The notes below the pieces were generated by a model. That model was not told the origin of the DNA. It ran no database searches and saw only the letters and a program-made list of their open reading frames with translations. A stretch of 64,000 nt of DNA from Candidatus Bathyarchaeia archaeon (GTDB lineage Archaea > Thermoproteota > Bathyarchaeia > Bathyarchaeales > Bathycorpusculaceae), in NCBI GenBank assembly GCA_041447175.1, contig CP166960.1, positions 1,628,519-1,692,518 on the forward strand, written 5' to 3'. Made by a program: the position numbers and the translations under genes. Each line of letters begins with the position of its first letter. Position 1 is the first letter of the stretch. Positions 1 to 8,210 of this stretch are shown one piece after another.

Positions 1-1
1 A

Positions 2-145
2 TTGCAGATGTTTGACATGTCGTTGAGGTATTTGGGGATGGAGTTTGCAGAAAAAATTCGGGTAAAGGCATCAGAAAAAGCACAGGTTAAGGAGCAGCCT
101 GAAGCGTTGGATAAGGCATTTGCATTTGGAAAAGCCTTAAAGTGA
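2..145 (+). CDS. C-terminal end of an unidentified protein (cut by window edge)
   Basis: The reading frame is open from the first bases of the window to a TGA at 143-145 and encodes the last 47 residues of a protein. The tail is rich in Lys, Glu and Ala (for example KASEKAQVKEQPEAL) and looks like a charged, probably helical C-terminus. The next gene is convergent and ends 11 bases further on, so this is plausibly a real 3' end. The family cannot be named from this fragment. Confidence 0.5.
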   Translation: MQMFDMSLRYLGMEFAEKIRVKASEKAQVKEQPEALDKAFAFGKALK

Positions 146-156
146 AAAGGGAAAGA

Positions 157-612
157 CTATGCACTTTTCTTGTAGACGCGAAAGTGGCTGTCGCGTCCCG
201 CACTGACATATTCGCCGCCGACGCTGCGTACGGTTGAGGCGATTTTGGCGAAGTTCTCTGAACCCAAGAACTGTTTTGGTTTAATCATGACGTATTCGCC
301 TTTGTCTTCGAAAAGCAGCAGGTTTGTGAGGTCTGGGGAAAACATCGTCCGTATGTCGTTAACATCCTGCGATTTAGCTTCGGGGGGGGCTTGCGGTGTG
401 GATGCCGCGGAATGTAGAGGAGACTCTGAGGGGACAGGTCTGGGCGTGGGGGAAGCTTGGCTGCTGGTTATTTGGGCGACAGCCATGGATTTGAGGCTGG
501 ACGAGACGGTTTTGAGGTCTTCAGAAACGTTCTTTAAAACCGAAAGGAGGTCATCGATTTTGTGAACCAAATCGTCCATTTTTTCTTTGTCCGCACTCAC
601 ACCAGTCACCAT
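157..612 (-). CDS. Hypothetical protein, coiled coil plus small C-terminal domain
   Basis: This 151-residue protein has three visible parts. Residues about 8-50 form heptad-like helix (DDLVHKIDDLLSVLKNVSEDL). Residues about 52-80 are a Pro/Ser/Ala-rich linker. Residues about 85-150 look like a compact globular domain (FSPDLTNLLLFEDKGEYVM, then VRSVGGEYVSAGRDSHFRVY). It starts at an ATG 31 bases from the divergent rtcA region, so the two promoters must share this short gap. There is no signal peptide or membrane segment. The C-terminal half might bind nucleic acid or a partner protein, but I do not recognise the family. Confidence 0.6.
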   Translation of the reverse strand: MVTGVSADKEKMDDLVHKIDDLLSVLKNVSEDLKTVSSSLKSMAVAQITSSQASPTPRPVPSESPLHSAASTPQAPPEAKSQDVNDIRTMFSPDLTNLLLFEDKGEYVMIKPKQFLGSENFAKIASTVRSVGGEYVSAGRDSHFRVYKKSA

Positions 613-676
613 AGTTGAAAGTACTTAAGGTGCAGCTTATTATTTGAAATTTGCCATAGAAAAAGGCGCATCACTG

Positions 677-1726
677 ATGCTTGAGATTGATGGAAGCAAA
701 AAAAGCGGAAGCGGAACTATACTGCGCTTAGCGGTGGCGTTAGCCGCCATCAAAGGTGAACCCCTTCACATAACCCACATCAGGCAAAATCGCCCCAAAC
801 CCGGCTTAAAACCCCAACATTTAGAAGCCGTTTTGACCACTGCGAAGCTTTGCCGCGCTAAACTGAAGGGCGCCACGTTGGGGAGCAGGGAGCTCTGGTT
901 TGAGCCTCAGGAAATCCGTGGCGGCACCATCCAAGCCGAAATCGGAACTGCAGGCAGCATTCCTATGCTGTTCATGACGGCGCTGCCTGTTTGCCTCTTC
1001 GCCAAAAACCCCGTGCAGCTCCAAGTCTGCAAAGGCGGAACCGACACCCTGCATGCCCCCACCATAAACTACTTGCGGCACGTGTTTTTGCCAACCCTCA
1101 GACACATGGGCGTGAAAGCCCAGTTGGAGGTACAGCGTTATGGGTATTTCCCGAAGGGCAACGGCGCCGCAAGCCTGAATGTGGAGCCAACGCAAAGTTT
1201 GCAGCCTCTTCAACTGGAAGAGTTCAGCAATCTGGCGGCGGTGAAAGGAGTTTCGGTATGTACGTTTTTGGCGGACCGAAAAGTGGCTGAGCGTCAAGCC
1301 GACGCAGCAACCCAGCGCCTCGCCATGGAAGGCTTCAAAGCCGACATCCAAGTTGTAAACGACACCTCCAACACCCTACAGAAGGGCAGCAGCATGGTGA
1401 TGTGGGCAGAAACCGACACGGGAGCAATCTTGGGCGCTGATGCCATTGGAGAATTGAAAAAAACTGCGGAAACCGTCGGAAACCAAGCTGCTGAAAAGCT
1501 CCTTGCCGAAATCTCGGGGCAGGCTACGGTGGACACGTTCTTGGCGGACATGCTGATTCCCTACATGGCACTGGCTAAAGGGGCCTCCGTGTATCTGACG
1601 CGAACTGTTTCGGAGCATTTGGAGACAAACATTTGGCTGGCTCAAGAAATCCTGGGCGTTCGCTTCAATGTTAATAGGGTCGGCGCCCTCTACAGGGTAG
1701 AAAAACAGGCGGAACCAGATGCCTAA
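677..1726 (+). CDS. rtcA: RNA 3'-terminal phosphate cyclase (RtcA)
   Basis: RtcA converts RNA 3'-phosphate ends to 2',3'-cyclic phosphates through a covalent AMP-histidine intermediate. The N-terminus MLEIDGSKKSGSGTILRLA is the family's opening beta strand and Gly-rich loop. The catalytic His is visible near the C-terminus in SEHLETNIW (about residue 314 of 349). I place the start at the ATG at 677 because family members begin with this strand. A TTG 33 bases upstream would add an unconserved extension. The stop overlaps the trm5 start by 8 bases, so the two RNA-modifying genes are probably co-transcribed. Length is normal for the family. Confidence 0.9.
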   Translation: MLEIDGSKKSGSGTILRLAVALAAIKGEPLHITHIRQNRPKPGLKPQHLEAVLTTAKLCRAKLKGATLGSRELWFEPQEIRGGTIQAEIGTAGSIPMLFMTALPVCLFAKNPVQLQVCKGGTDTLHAPTINYLRHVFLPTLRHMGVKAQLEVQRYGYFPKGNGAASLNVEPTQSLQPLQLEEFSNLAAVKGVSVCTFLADRKVAERQADAATQRLAMEGFKADIQVVNDTSNTLQKGSSMVMWAETDTGAILGADAIGELKKTAETVGNQAAEKLLAEISGQATVDTFLADMLIPYMALAKGASVYLTRTVSEHLETNIWLAQEILGVRFNVNRVGALYRVEKQAEPDA

Positions 1727-2792
1727 AGAAGCCCCAAGCCTCACCGTGCCCAAAACGCTGGGTCAAAAAACCCTTAACTTAGCCAACAAACTGGGCTTAA
1801 CCGAAAAGCGGTTGCAGATTCAAAAAGGCGAAAACGGCAATCTCTTCATTCCGCTGGTTCGCAAACCAACCGAAAACGAAGCCGCAGAACTGCAGTTGCA
1901 GGTGCCCCAAGCCCAACTAACAACACATGTTTTTCCCGAGAAAAAACAGCAAGAAAAAACTCTCGCCGAAAGTCTCGCCGACCAGCTCCCACCCAACCTG
2001 CTTGACAGTCTGCCCCGCGCTTTAGATGTTGTTGGGGATATTGCTATAATTGAGGTGCCCCCTGAACTGGAACCTTACAAAGCTGCCATTGGGAAAGCGG
2101 TTTTGCAGGCGCATCGGAGTGCGCGGGTTGTTTTGGCGAAGGCGGGCAAAGTCAGCGGCACGTTTAGGCTGCGGGAGTTCGAGTTTTTGGCGGGAGAAAA
2201 ACACACGCGCACCCTCTACAGGGAGCATGGATGCAGTTACTTTGTGGATATGGCAAAAGCGTATTTCAGCCCACGGCTTAGCCATGAGCATCAACGGGTC
2301 GCGGAGCTTGTCGGGGAGGGTGAATCTGTTGTGGACTTGTTTGCGGGGGTGGGTCCGTTTGCGGTGCCGATTGCTAAAAGCTGCAAAACCGCCCAGGTCT
2401 ACGCCATCGACATCAACGCTGACGCCATTGACCTGCTTCAGCAGAACGCGCGACTAAACAAGGTAGAAGGCAGAGTCCACGCCTTTGTGGGCGACGCCAG
2501 ACGAATCGTGGATGAAAAATTGGCGGGTGCGGCGGATAGGGTTATTATGAATTTGCCTGAAACCGCCGACGCGTTTATTGATGTTGCCTGTAAAGCCGTG
2601 AAATCGGAGGGCGGCATCGTACATTTTTATGGGTTTGTTCGCATGCCCAATACGCTGGAGGAGTTTAGGCGGCTTTTCGCTGAGGGCGTTGCGGCGGCGG
2701 GGAGAAAAGTTGTCAGGTTTGAGGTTGTGAAGACGGTGCGGGAAACGGCTCCGTATGAGTGGCAGGCGGTTCTGGATGCCGAAATCAAGTGA
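1719..2792 (+). CDS. trm5: tRNA (guanine37-N1)-methyltransferase, Trm5 family
   Basis: This enzyme makes m1G37, next to the anticodon, using S-adenosylmethionine. The 357-residue protein has the archaeal Trm5 layout: an N-terminal D1-like region (LTEKRLQIQKGENGNLFIPL), a middle RNA-binding part with LREFEFLAGEKHTRTLYREHG, and a class I Rossmann fold. SAM motif I is VVDLFAGVGPFAVPIA, the acidic motif is VYAIDIN, and the catalytic-loop signature is NLPETADAF. The ATG lies inside the last codons of rtcA (8-base overlap), which suggests translational coupling. It is more likely Trm5b-like than Trm5a-like, but the subtype was not tested. Confidence 0.88.
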   Translation: MPKEAPSLTVPKTLGQKTLNLANKLGLTEKRLQIQKGENGNLFIPLVRKPTENEAAELQLQVPQAQLTTHVFPEKKQQEKTLAESLADQLPPNLLDSLPRALDVVGDIAIIEVPPELEPYKAAIGKAVLQAHRSARVVLAKAGKVSGTFRLREFEFLAGEKHTRTLYREHGCSYFVDMAKAYFSPRLSHEHQRVAELVGEGESVVDLFAGVGPFAVPIAKSCKTAQVYAIDINADAIDLLQQNARLNKVEGRVHAFVGDARRIVDEKLAGAADRVIMNLPETADAFIDVACKAVKSEGGIVHFYGFVRMPNTLEEFRRLFAEGVAAAGRKVVRFEVVKTVRETAPYEWQAVLDAEIK

Positions 2793-2892
2793 AAGAGTAC
2801 TCTAAGTCTTAGAGTTTTGCCTCTAAATGGTAGGACTATAACCCCTGCCCCTGTACAGGATACACAAAGCAAAAGAAACACAGGGGACAACT

Positions 2893-3243
2893 TTGGAGAA
2901 ACTCGACTCCCTTAAAACCGTCACAATCGCGTCATTCACGCTGTTTGGCATCCTCGTCGGCTTAATGTCAATTTATAGAAACCTCGACACCGCGGTGATA
3001 GCGGTTATTATGCTCACTGCCGCGTCATGTTTACTGCTGACCTATTTGGTGATGAAAATAAACAGAACACCAATCGACAAAGAAGACACAAAAGAAGCGG
3101 AATTGCCAGCCAAAGACAAAACCAAAAGTGCCGCAGGTCAGCAGAAGGTTCGCACGGTTAGGATTAGGGTTGCTTGTTGCTTTGGGTCTTTAAGTTTTTC
3201 CACCAATTCACGGTTAAGGTCTTTGGCGGCTTTATCGGCGTAG
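2893..3243 (+). CDS. Small two-helix membrane protein
   Basis: A TTG-started frame of 116 codons. Residues about 8-28 (VTIASFTLFGILVGLMSIY) and 35-57 (AVIAVIMLTAASCLLLTYLV) are clear membrane helices. They are followed by a Lys/Glu/Asp-rich cytoplasmic segment. The last 35 or so codons overlap antisense to the end of the DUF371 gene, and there the sequence loses protein-like character, so the functional part may end near residue 80. No family is recognised. A CTCTAAATGG stretch about 75 bases upstream does not form a convincing promoter. I am fairly sure of the membrane hairpin and less sure of the 3' end. Confidence 0.45.
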   Translation: MEKLDSLKTVTIASFTLFGILVGLMSIYRNLDTAVIAVIMLTAASCLLLTYLVMKINRTPIDKEDTKEAELPAKDKTKSAAGQQKVRTVRIRVACCFGSLSFSTNSRLRSLAALSA

Positions 3244-3578
3244 ACACCCAGAGTGCGCTCGGAGGCAAAGCTGCTTTTCCGCAGCACCATCTCGGTTGGG
3301 TGGGAAAGGGAGAGGTGTGGGGAGCCTTGGGCGTGGATTTCCTCGGAATGGTCAGCCACTTGAATTTTTATGGTGAGTTTGGCGTTGGGGTTTTGGAGCG
3401 CGGCTTTAAATTCGCCGCTCAAGTCGGTTAAGCCTTTGTCAGCGGCTACCACAAGGATGCAGTCGCCATTTTTGGAAAGCTCACGTTCCCGCGTAAACTC
3501 GACGGTTGAATGATGGGTAGCCTGCACGTTCGGATGCCCAAAACCGTGAATTACTTCGGTGAATTCAGCGGCGAACAA
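3138..3578 (-). CDS. DUF371 family protein
   Basis: A 146-residue archaeal protein of the DUF371 family. Recognisable landmarks are the opening FGHPNVQATHHSTVEFT, the GDCILVVAADKGLTDL segment, and the closing VLRKSSFASERTLGVYADK followed by AAKDLNRELVEKL. The function of the family is not known. The gene starts at a TTG immediately after the TAA of the upstream HTH/S-layer-like gene, so the two are almost certainly read as one message with coupled translation. Its 3' end overlaps the convergent membrane-protein frame by 106 bases. Confidence 0.8.
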   Translation of the reverse strand: MFAAEFTEVIHGFGHPNVQATHHSTVEFTRERELSKNGDCILVVAADKGLTDLSGEFKAALQNPNAKLTIKIQVADHSEEIHAQGSPHLSLSHPTEMVLRKSSFASERTLGVYADKAAKDLNRELVEKLKDPKQQATLILTVRTFC

Positions 3579-4544
3579 TTATTCAGGAACCTCTATGGAG
3601 TCAACTTTGCCGTCGCCGTCTAAGTCGTAGCCCTGAATAACCGCCGCAAAATTCTCCTCACCGTGATAGGCATGCAGGGTTTTTTTCCAGAAATTAGTCA
3701 ACGCCAAAACGCAGGCTTTGGTGCCAACTGCCTTGTTTCCCGCTAAAACGATGACGCGTTTGCTGCTGTCCCACGGATTGGGAATATTGGCAATTAACCC
3801 AGCTACGTCTGCGGTGTAGACCAAACCCGTTTTTTGGGAAACTAAACCGCCAAACAAGTAGCCCTGCGCCGTTGATTGCATGTTAAACCGAATCGGCAGA
3901 TGCTCATTGAGTTCCTGAGTTATCAAATTCGTGCCTGGACCGCCCACCAGAAGAAGATTATTTCGTTCTTCTTTCTCAGCCTTCACATCCACGTCCAGTT
4001 TTATGGCGAAATCCTCAGGCATCTTCACAAACTGCCCCAAAAAAAACGTCAAATGCGCCGCATAATGTCCGTCTCGGGCGCTGGTTTTAAAGGGTCCATG
4101 CGGGGTGGGGCTGCCAACCACAATTTTTCCATCAAAAGCGCCGTCAGCGGTAAGGAAACCCGCAAAGAAGTCTTGGATTTGCTGACTTACTGCCAAAAGG
4201 GAAGGGCGCTGCATGGGTTTGTAGCCGTTGGAGAATTCGATGCCAAACGCAGGGGAAACTGTGCGGTAGTATTTGGCGATGGCGCCCTTCTTTTTTTCTT
4301 CCCGCTCTACAAAAATGACCCCTGATCGCTCCAGTTTACGGATATGGTAGTAGATTTTTTGTTCGTGCATGCCCAGTGCGCGGGCAACTTGCATGGGGTA
4401 CATGGCTTTTTCGTTGAGCAAGGTGAGGATGTTCCAGCTGAGGCTGCTTAGGACGAGTTTGAGGTCGCGGGGGTTTTGCATGACGGCGATTTCTTTGACT
4501 TGCTGCTGGGCGCCAGATTCTTTGAGGAGCAGTTTCTTGTCCAT
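3579..4544 (-). CDS. Winged-helix protein with S-layer-like domain and EF-hand loop
   Basis: The 321-residue protein combines parts not usually seen together. Residues about 25-100 form an ArsR-like winged helix (SWNILTLLNEKAMYPMQVAR, then HEQKIYYHIRKLERSGVI). Residues about 120-300 resemble the archaeal S-layer-like C-terminal region: GKIVVGSPTPHGPF, LLLVGGPGTNLITQELNEH, and VIVLAGNKAVGTKACVLAL. The end carries an EF-hand-type loop, DLDGDGKVDSIE. There is no signal peptide or membrane helix, so it should be cytosolic. I use the ATG at 4544 rather than a TTG one codon earlier. It precedes DUF371 with no gap. It is probably a transcription regulator with a ligand- or calcium-binding domain; the S-layer assignment is by motif memory. 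Confidence 0.65.
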   Translation of the reverse strand: MDKKLLLKESGAQQQVKEIAVMQNPRDLKLVLSSLSWNILTLLNEKAMYPMQVARALGMHEQKIYYHIRKLERSGVIFVEREEKKKGAIAKYYRTVSPAFGIEFSNGYKPMQRPSLLAVSQQIQDFFAGFLTADGAFDGKIVVGSPTPHGPFKTSARDGHYAAHLTFFLGQFVKMPEDFAIKLDVDVKAEKEERNNLLLVGGPGTNLITQELNEHLPIRFNMQSTAQGYLFGGLVSQKTGLVYTADVAGLIANIPNPWDSSKRVIVLAGNKAVGTKACVLALTNFWKKTLHAYHGEENFAAVIQGYDLDGDGKVDSIEVPE

Positions 4545-4736
4545 CAAGATTCATCTGAGCATATACCAAGTATAACTGTTATAAAAAATTTTTTCATAGT
4601 ACGCATCGTGTAAGATGAAACATAAAAGACCACATAAAACACATAAAATCAAGACAGCAGTAAAACTGCATTAGTGGCAATTGACTTTTTTTGATAATAA
4701 AAGTTAAGAGTTGCTTGATTCATTAACAACGTGTGA

Positions 4737-5036
4737 GTGGTGGCAACAGTAGTGCAGACAAAAACGGAGCACCCTTATGTTGAAGTTAACCCAAAAGTTT
4801 GCAATGGCGCCCCAGTTATAACTGGGACACGTTTGAGAGTAGTGGATATTGTTGTAGAGTATGAGTACATGAGCGTCACTCCAGACGACATCATAAACGC
4901 GCACCCGCACCTTAGACTAGAACAAATTCACGATGCCTTATCATACTATTATGAACATAGAACAGAAGTGGACAACAGAATAAAAGAGGACAAACAATTC
5001 ATTCAGAAACTTTACAGAAGCACAAAAGGCAGATGA
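4737..5036 (+). CDS. DUF433 antitoxin-like protein
   Basis: A 99-residue DUF433 protein. The signature is HPYVEVNPKVCNGAPVITGT, then RLRVVDIVVEYEYMSVTPDDI and LEQIHDALSYYYEHR. The family has a small helix-turn-helix-like fold and is commonly the antitoxin partner of PIN-like DUF5615 proteins, as here. The start is one of two adjacent GTG codons (4737 or 4740). The gap upstream is AT-rich, with a TATA-like GATAATAAAAG about 40 bases before the start. The partner toxin frame follows directly. Confidence 0.8.
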   Translation: MVATVVQTKTEHPYVEVNPKVCNGAPVITGTRLRVVDIVVEYEYMSVTPDDIINAHPHLRLEQIHDALSYYYEHRTEVDNRIKEDKQFIQKLYRSTKGR

Positions 5037-5070
5037 CCTAATCATTTCGCCAAAAAGTCTAAAGATTTAC

Positions 5071-5379
5071 TTGGACGAAAGCGTAAACGTCGCAGTTGCT
5101 GAAGGACTAAAGAGAAGGGGGATAGTAGCTTTTTCCGCCAAAGACCTTGGCAAACTCGGCATGACTGATGAAGAGCAGTTAAAAACGGCCATCCAAATTG
5201 AGGCAGTGATTTTCACTCATGACACAGATTTTCTAAGAATGGCTATTGATAAGGAACATTTTGGAATAATCTATGTGCATCAACAGAAACTTTCAGTCGG
5301 TGAATGTATATCCAAACTTAAAGTCATAGCCGAGATGACAAAACAACACGAAATGAAAAACAGAATAATTTTTCTTTAG
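5071..5379 (+). CDS. DUF5615 PIN-like toxin of the DUF433 pair
   Basis: A PIN-like nuclease-family protein of the DUF5615 type. The conserved acidic positions are visible: LDESVN at the start, AKDLGKLGMTDEEQL in the middle, and FTHDTDFLRMA with the following HFGIIYVHQQ. Such proteins are the proposed toxins paired with DUF433. Family members normally begin with KIYLDE. Here the matching residues lie in frame upstream of the first standard start codon (TTG at 5071), at 5062-5070. Translation may therefore begin at a non-standard codon such as ATT, or be coupled to the antitoxin, or the protein may be slightly short. Confidence 0.75.
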   Translation: MDESVNVAVAEGLKRRGIVAFSAKDLGKLGMTDEEQLKTAIQIEAVIFTHDTDFLRMAIDKEHFGIIYVHQQKLSVGECISKLKVIAEMTKQHEMKNRIIFL

Positions 5380-5441
5380 TCCAGCAAAATATATCGATTT
5401 TCCTCTTTTTACAAAGTTAACTGTCCTCACTTCTCTGCGAC

Positions 5442-5460
5442 CCTAAAAAAATTTTTTAGG
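5442..5460. terminator. Perfect A/T-rich palindrome, candidate terminator
   Basis: A perfect inverted repeat, CCTAAAAAA / TTTTTTAGG, has 9-base arms around a single central A. It lies 63 bases past the toxin stop and 150 bases before glmS. It reads the same on both strands and supplies an oligo-T tract to a rightward transcript, which is the usual archaeal termination signal. It could equally be a protein-binding site. Confidence 0.4.
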
Positions 5461-5609
5461 TTCCTACTTTAAAACACGTAACCCAACCAGCTATCCCCAT
5501 CAGACCCTTATAAGAATTCTTGTATGTGTTAACGTTTATGCTAAAAATGCTTATAACCGCTCAGAAGCCAATAAAAACTGAATATGTTCAAGGGAGCAAG
5601 TATGTTCAT

Positions 5610-7442
5610 ATGTGCGGAATTTTCGGATGCATCACAAAAGACCAACCCGCGGCGCCCATCATCCATGCGTCGCTGAAACGACTTGAATACCGCGGATACG
5701 ACTCCGTCGGCATCGCCACCATAAACAACGGCGAAGTCGCCATCAAAAAAGACCAAGGAAAAATTGACGAAGTCCACAAACTAATCAACCTCGACGACAT
5801 GCAAGGAACCGTCGGCATCGGGCACACCCGCTGGGCAACCCACGGCGCCCCCCTCAAAGTCAACGCTCACCCCCACACCGACTGCACTGGACAAATTGCC
5901 GTCGTCCACAACGGCATCATAGAAAACTACAACGAACTCAAAGCCGAACTAGAAAACCACGGCCACGTCTTCCATTCAAGAACCGACACCGAAGTCATTC
6001 CGCACCTCATCGAAGAAACCCTCACAAAAAACCCCACCCTAAGCCTCACTGAAGCTGTCGTGGAAACCATCAAAAGACTCAACGGCGCCTACGCGCTTGC
6101 CGTCATTTCCTCTAAGGAACCCGACAAAATCATCTGCGCTCGAAACGAAAGCCCGCTGGTTGTAGGGGTAAATTCTGAGGCGACCTATTGTGCGTCGGAT
6201 TTGACGGCGTTTTTGCCCATGACCAACAAAGCCGTTATGATTAACGACGGCGAACTGGTCATTCTTACACCGGGCAGCTATGAGATTCGCCGCCTCCAAG
6301 ACGGTTCAATTGTCACTCGAGAACCCAAAATCATTGACTGGACACCCGAAATGGCAGTCAAACAGGGATATCCACATTTCATGATTAAAGAAATCCATGA
6401 GCAACCCGAAACCCTGCGCAACACGTTGCGGGCGCAGGAGCACTATTTGGATTTAATTTCAACGTTTCTGGACCGCGCCAACGAAGTTTTCTTGGTCGCC
6501 TGCGGAACCAGCTACCACGCCTGCCTAGCCGCCTCGTACATGTTCTCTAAACTAGCGTTTCTGCCCTCCTACCCCGTTTACGCGTCGGAGTTTGTGGAGC
6601 AGCACGGCAAATCCGTCAACATCGACAGCACCATCCTCGCCGTCAGCCAGTCAGGAGAAACCGCCGACACCCTTGGCGCCGTCACCTGCAGCCAGCAACG
6701 CGCCGCAACCATCCTCGGCTTAACCAACACCATCGGCTCCACCCTCACAAGGGTCAGCCGCGTCTACATTGGGCAACAGTCAGGTCCCGAAATCGGCGTC
6801 GCCGCCACCAAAACCTTCACCTCACAACTGTCAGTTCTTGCGCAGCTGGCATTTGAGTTGGGAAACCGCCGTGGAAAAGTTTCACAGGACGAAATGGATT
6901 TTATAGCAGAAAAACTGGACCAGCTCCCGCAGACGGTGGAAGCTATAATTCTTACGCAGGAAGACAAAGTTAAGCAGCTTGCCAAAAAGTATCGAGACGC
7001 AGAAATCTTCTTTTTCTTGGGCAGGGGCATAAACACCGCCACCGCCTACGAAGGCAGACTTAAACTTATGGAAATTGCCTACGTGCCATCCATTGCGTTT
7101 CCGGCTGGCGAGAGTAAACATGGACCCATAAGCCTCATCGAACCCGGGTTCCCCGTCGTTTTCATTTGCCCAAGTGATGGTCAAACTCACAAGACACTCA
7201 TCGGCAACATACAGGAAATGAAAGCCCGCGGCGCCAGCATAATCAGCATTGTCGAGGAAGGCGACGAAGAAATCAAGGCGATGTCAGATGACTACGTTGA
7301 AGTCCCCAAGGGCATTCCAGAGGTGTTGTCGCCGATTCCGTTTGTGATTCCGCTACAGTTATTGGCTTACTATATGGCAGTTGAGAAGGGGCTTAACCCA
7401 GATACTCCGCGGAACTTAGCCAAATCTGTCACAGTCAAGTGA
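5610..7442 (+). CDS. glmS: Glutamine-fructose-6-phosphate aminotransferase (isomerizing)
   Basis: GlmS makes glucosamine-6-phosphate from fructose-6-phosphate and glutamine, the first step to UDP-GlcNAc. The start is fixed by chemistry: the nucleophilic Cys must become residue 1, so translation begins at the ATG at 5610 (MCGIFGCIT), although the frame is open 30 codons further upstream. The amidotransferase half shows GYDSVGIAT, GHTRWATHGAP and HNGIIENY. Two SIS domains follow, with VACGTSYHACLAAS, AVSQSGETADTL, and FPAGESKHGPISLIE. The end NPDTPRNLAKSVTVK is the family's conserved C-terminus. Length is normal (610 aa). It stands alone, about 16 kb from glmM-glmU. Confidence 0.95.
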   Translation: MCGIFGCITKDQPAAPIIHASLKRLEYRGYDSVGIATINNGEVAIKKDQGKIDEVHKLINLDDMQGTVGIGHTRWATHGAPLKVNAHPHTDCTGQIAVVHNGIIENYNELKAELENHGHVFHSRTDTEVIPHLIEETLTKNPTLSLTEAVVETIKRLNGAYALAVISSKEPDKIICARNESPLVVGVNSEATYCASDLTAFLPMTNKAVMINDGELVILTPGSYEIRRLQDGSIVTREPKIIDWTPEMAVKQGYPHFMIKEIHEQPETLRNTLRAQEHYLDLISTFLDRANEVFLVACGTSYHACLAASYMFSKLAFLPSYPVYASEFVEQHGKSVNIDSTILAVSQSGETADTLGAVTCSQQRAATILGLTNTIGSTLTRVSRVYIGQQSGPEIGVAATKTFTSQLSVLAQLAFELGNRRGKVSQDEMDFIAEKLDQLPQTVEAIILTQEDKVKQLAKKYRDAEIFFFLGRGINTATAYEGRLKLMEIAYVPSIAFPAGESKHGPISLIEPGFPVVFICPSDGQTHKTLIGNIQEMKARGASIISIVEEGDEEIKAMSDDYVEVPKGIPEVLSPIPFVIPLQLLAYYMAVEKGLNPDTPRNLAKSVTVK

Positions 7443-7453
7443 CACCCTCCCCC

Positions 7454-7476
7454 TTGTTTTGTTTGTTTTTGTTTTT
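7454..7476 (+). terminator. Oligo-T terminator after glmS
   Basis: Starting 12 bases after the glmS stop, the coding strand is a run of T tracts separated by single G residues (TTGTTTTG, TTTGTTTTTG, TTTTT). Successive U tracts are the standard termination signal for archaeal RNA polymerase. No hairpin is present. Confidence 0.55.
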
Positions 7477-7520
7477 AAATCCATACATATTAAAAAGGAT
7501 AAACGGCACACCTATACGCG

Positions 7521-8210
7521 GTGTCAGTTTTGGAGAAGGACAACTGGGGAAAACTAATAGAGGGACTTATCAAGCAGGGCACGTTAAAGTCGCCCAGTGT
7601 AATCAACGCCCTCCAGCAGGTTCCTCGAGTGAAGTTCCTCACAAAAGAAGGACAAAAATATGCTGCGGTAGACACGCCTATGCAAATTGGGTTTGGGCAA
7701 TCGGTTTCTGCACCCCACATGGTAGCGATTATGAATGAAGCCCTGCAGCTTGAGGTGGGGTCAAAGGTTTTAGAGGTTGGTGCAGGTTCAGGGTGGCACG
7801 CCGCAACGATAGCAGAGGTGGTGGCACCCAAGTTTGCGCCTCGAAGCGAGTGGGGCCACATCTACACAGTGGAAGTCATCGCCTCATTAGCTGAGATGGC
7901 GCGCAAAAACATCATAAACACCGGTTACGGTGACCGCGTAACCATCATAAATGGCGACGGCGGCAAAGGCTACCCCGAAAAAGCGCCTTACGACCGCATA
8001 CTGGTCACTGCCGCAGCCCCACAAATCCCCACCCCACTAATAGACCAGTTGAAAAGCGGGGGCATAATGCTGGTTCCCGTGGGCAGCCCGTTCTTGTTCC
8101 AAAAACTAGTTAAAGTCACCAAGCAAGTTGACGGAAAAATCGTTGAGGAAAACCTCGGCGGAGTTTCGTTTGTGCCGTTGACCGGCGAATTTGGCCACAA
8201 AATGGGTTAA
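7521..8210 (+). CDS. pcm: Protein-L-isoaspartate O-methyltransferase
   Basis: The enzyme methylates L-isoaspartyl residues in aged proteins so they can revert to aspartate. The 229-residue sequence has the family markers: DTPMQIGFGQSVSAPHMVA, SAM motif I VLEVGAGSGWHAATIAE, the acidic ribose-binding region IYTVEVI, and ILVTAAAPQIPTPLIDQL. The GTG at 7521 is the only sensible start and gives the usual N-terminus before the PRVKFLT segment. It is convergent with the flap endonuclease gene, and the stops overlap by 4 bases. Confidence 0.92.
   Translation: MSVLEKDNWGKLIEGLIKQGTLKSPSVINALQQVPRVKFLTKEGQKYAAVDTPMQIGFGQSVSAPHMVAIMNEALQLEVGSKVLEVGAGSGWHAATIAEVVAPKFAPRSEWGHIYTVEVIASLAEMARKNIINTGYGDRVTIINGDGGKGYPEKAPYDRILVTAAAPQIPTPLIDQLKSGGIMLVPVGSPFLFQKLVKVTKQVDGKIVEENLGGVSFVPLTGEFGHKMG

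Noticed and set aside
644-676. TTG-started upstream extension of rtcA
   Set aside because: The added residues precede the conserved N-terminal strand and have no counterpart in the family; the ATG at 677 fits better.
5520-5609. Thirty-codon N-terminal extension of glmS
   Set aside because: It would bury the catalytic Cys, which must be the N-terminal residue after Met removal.
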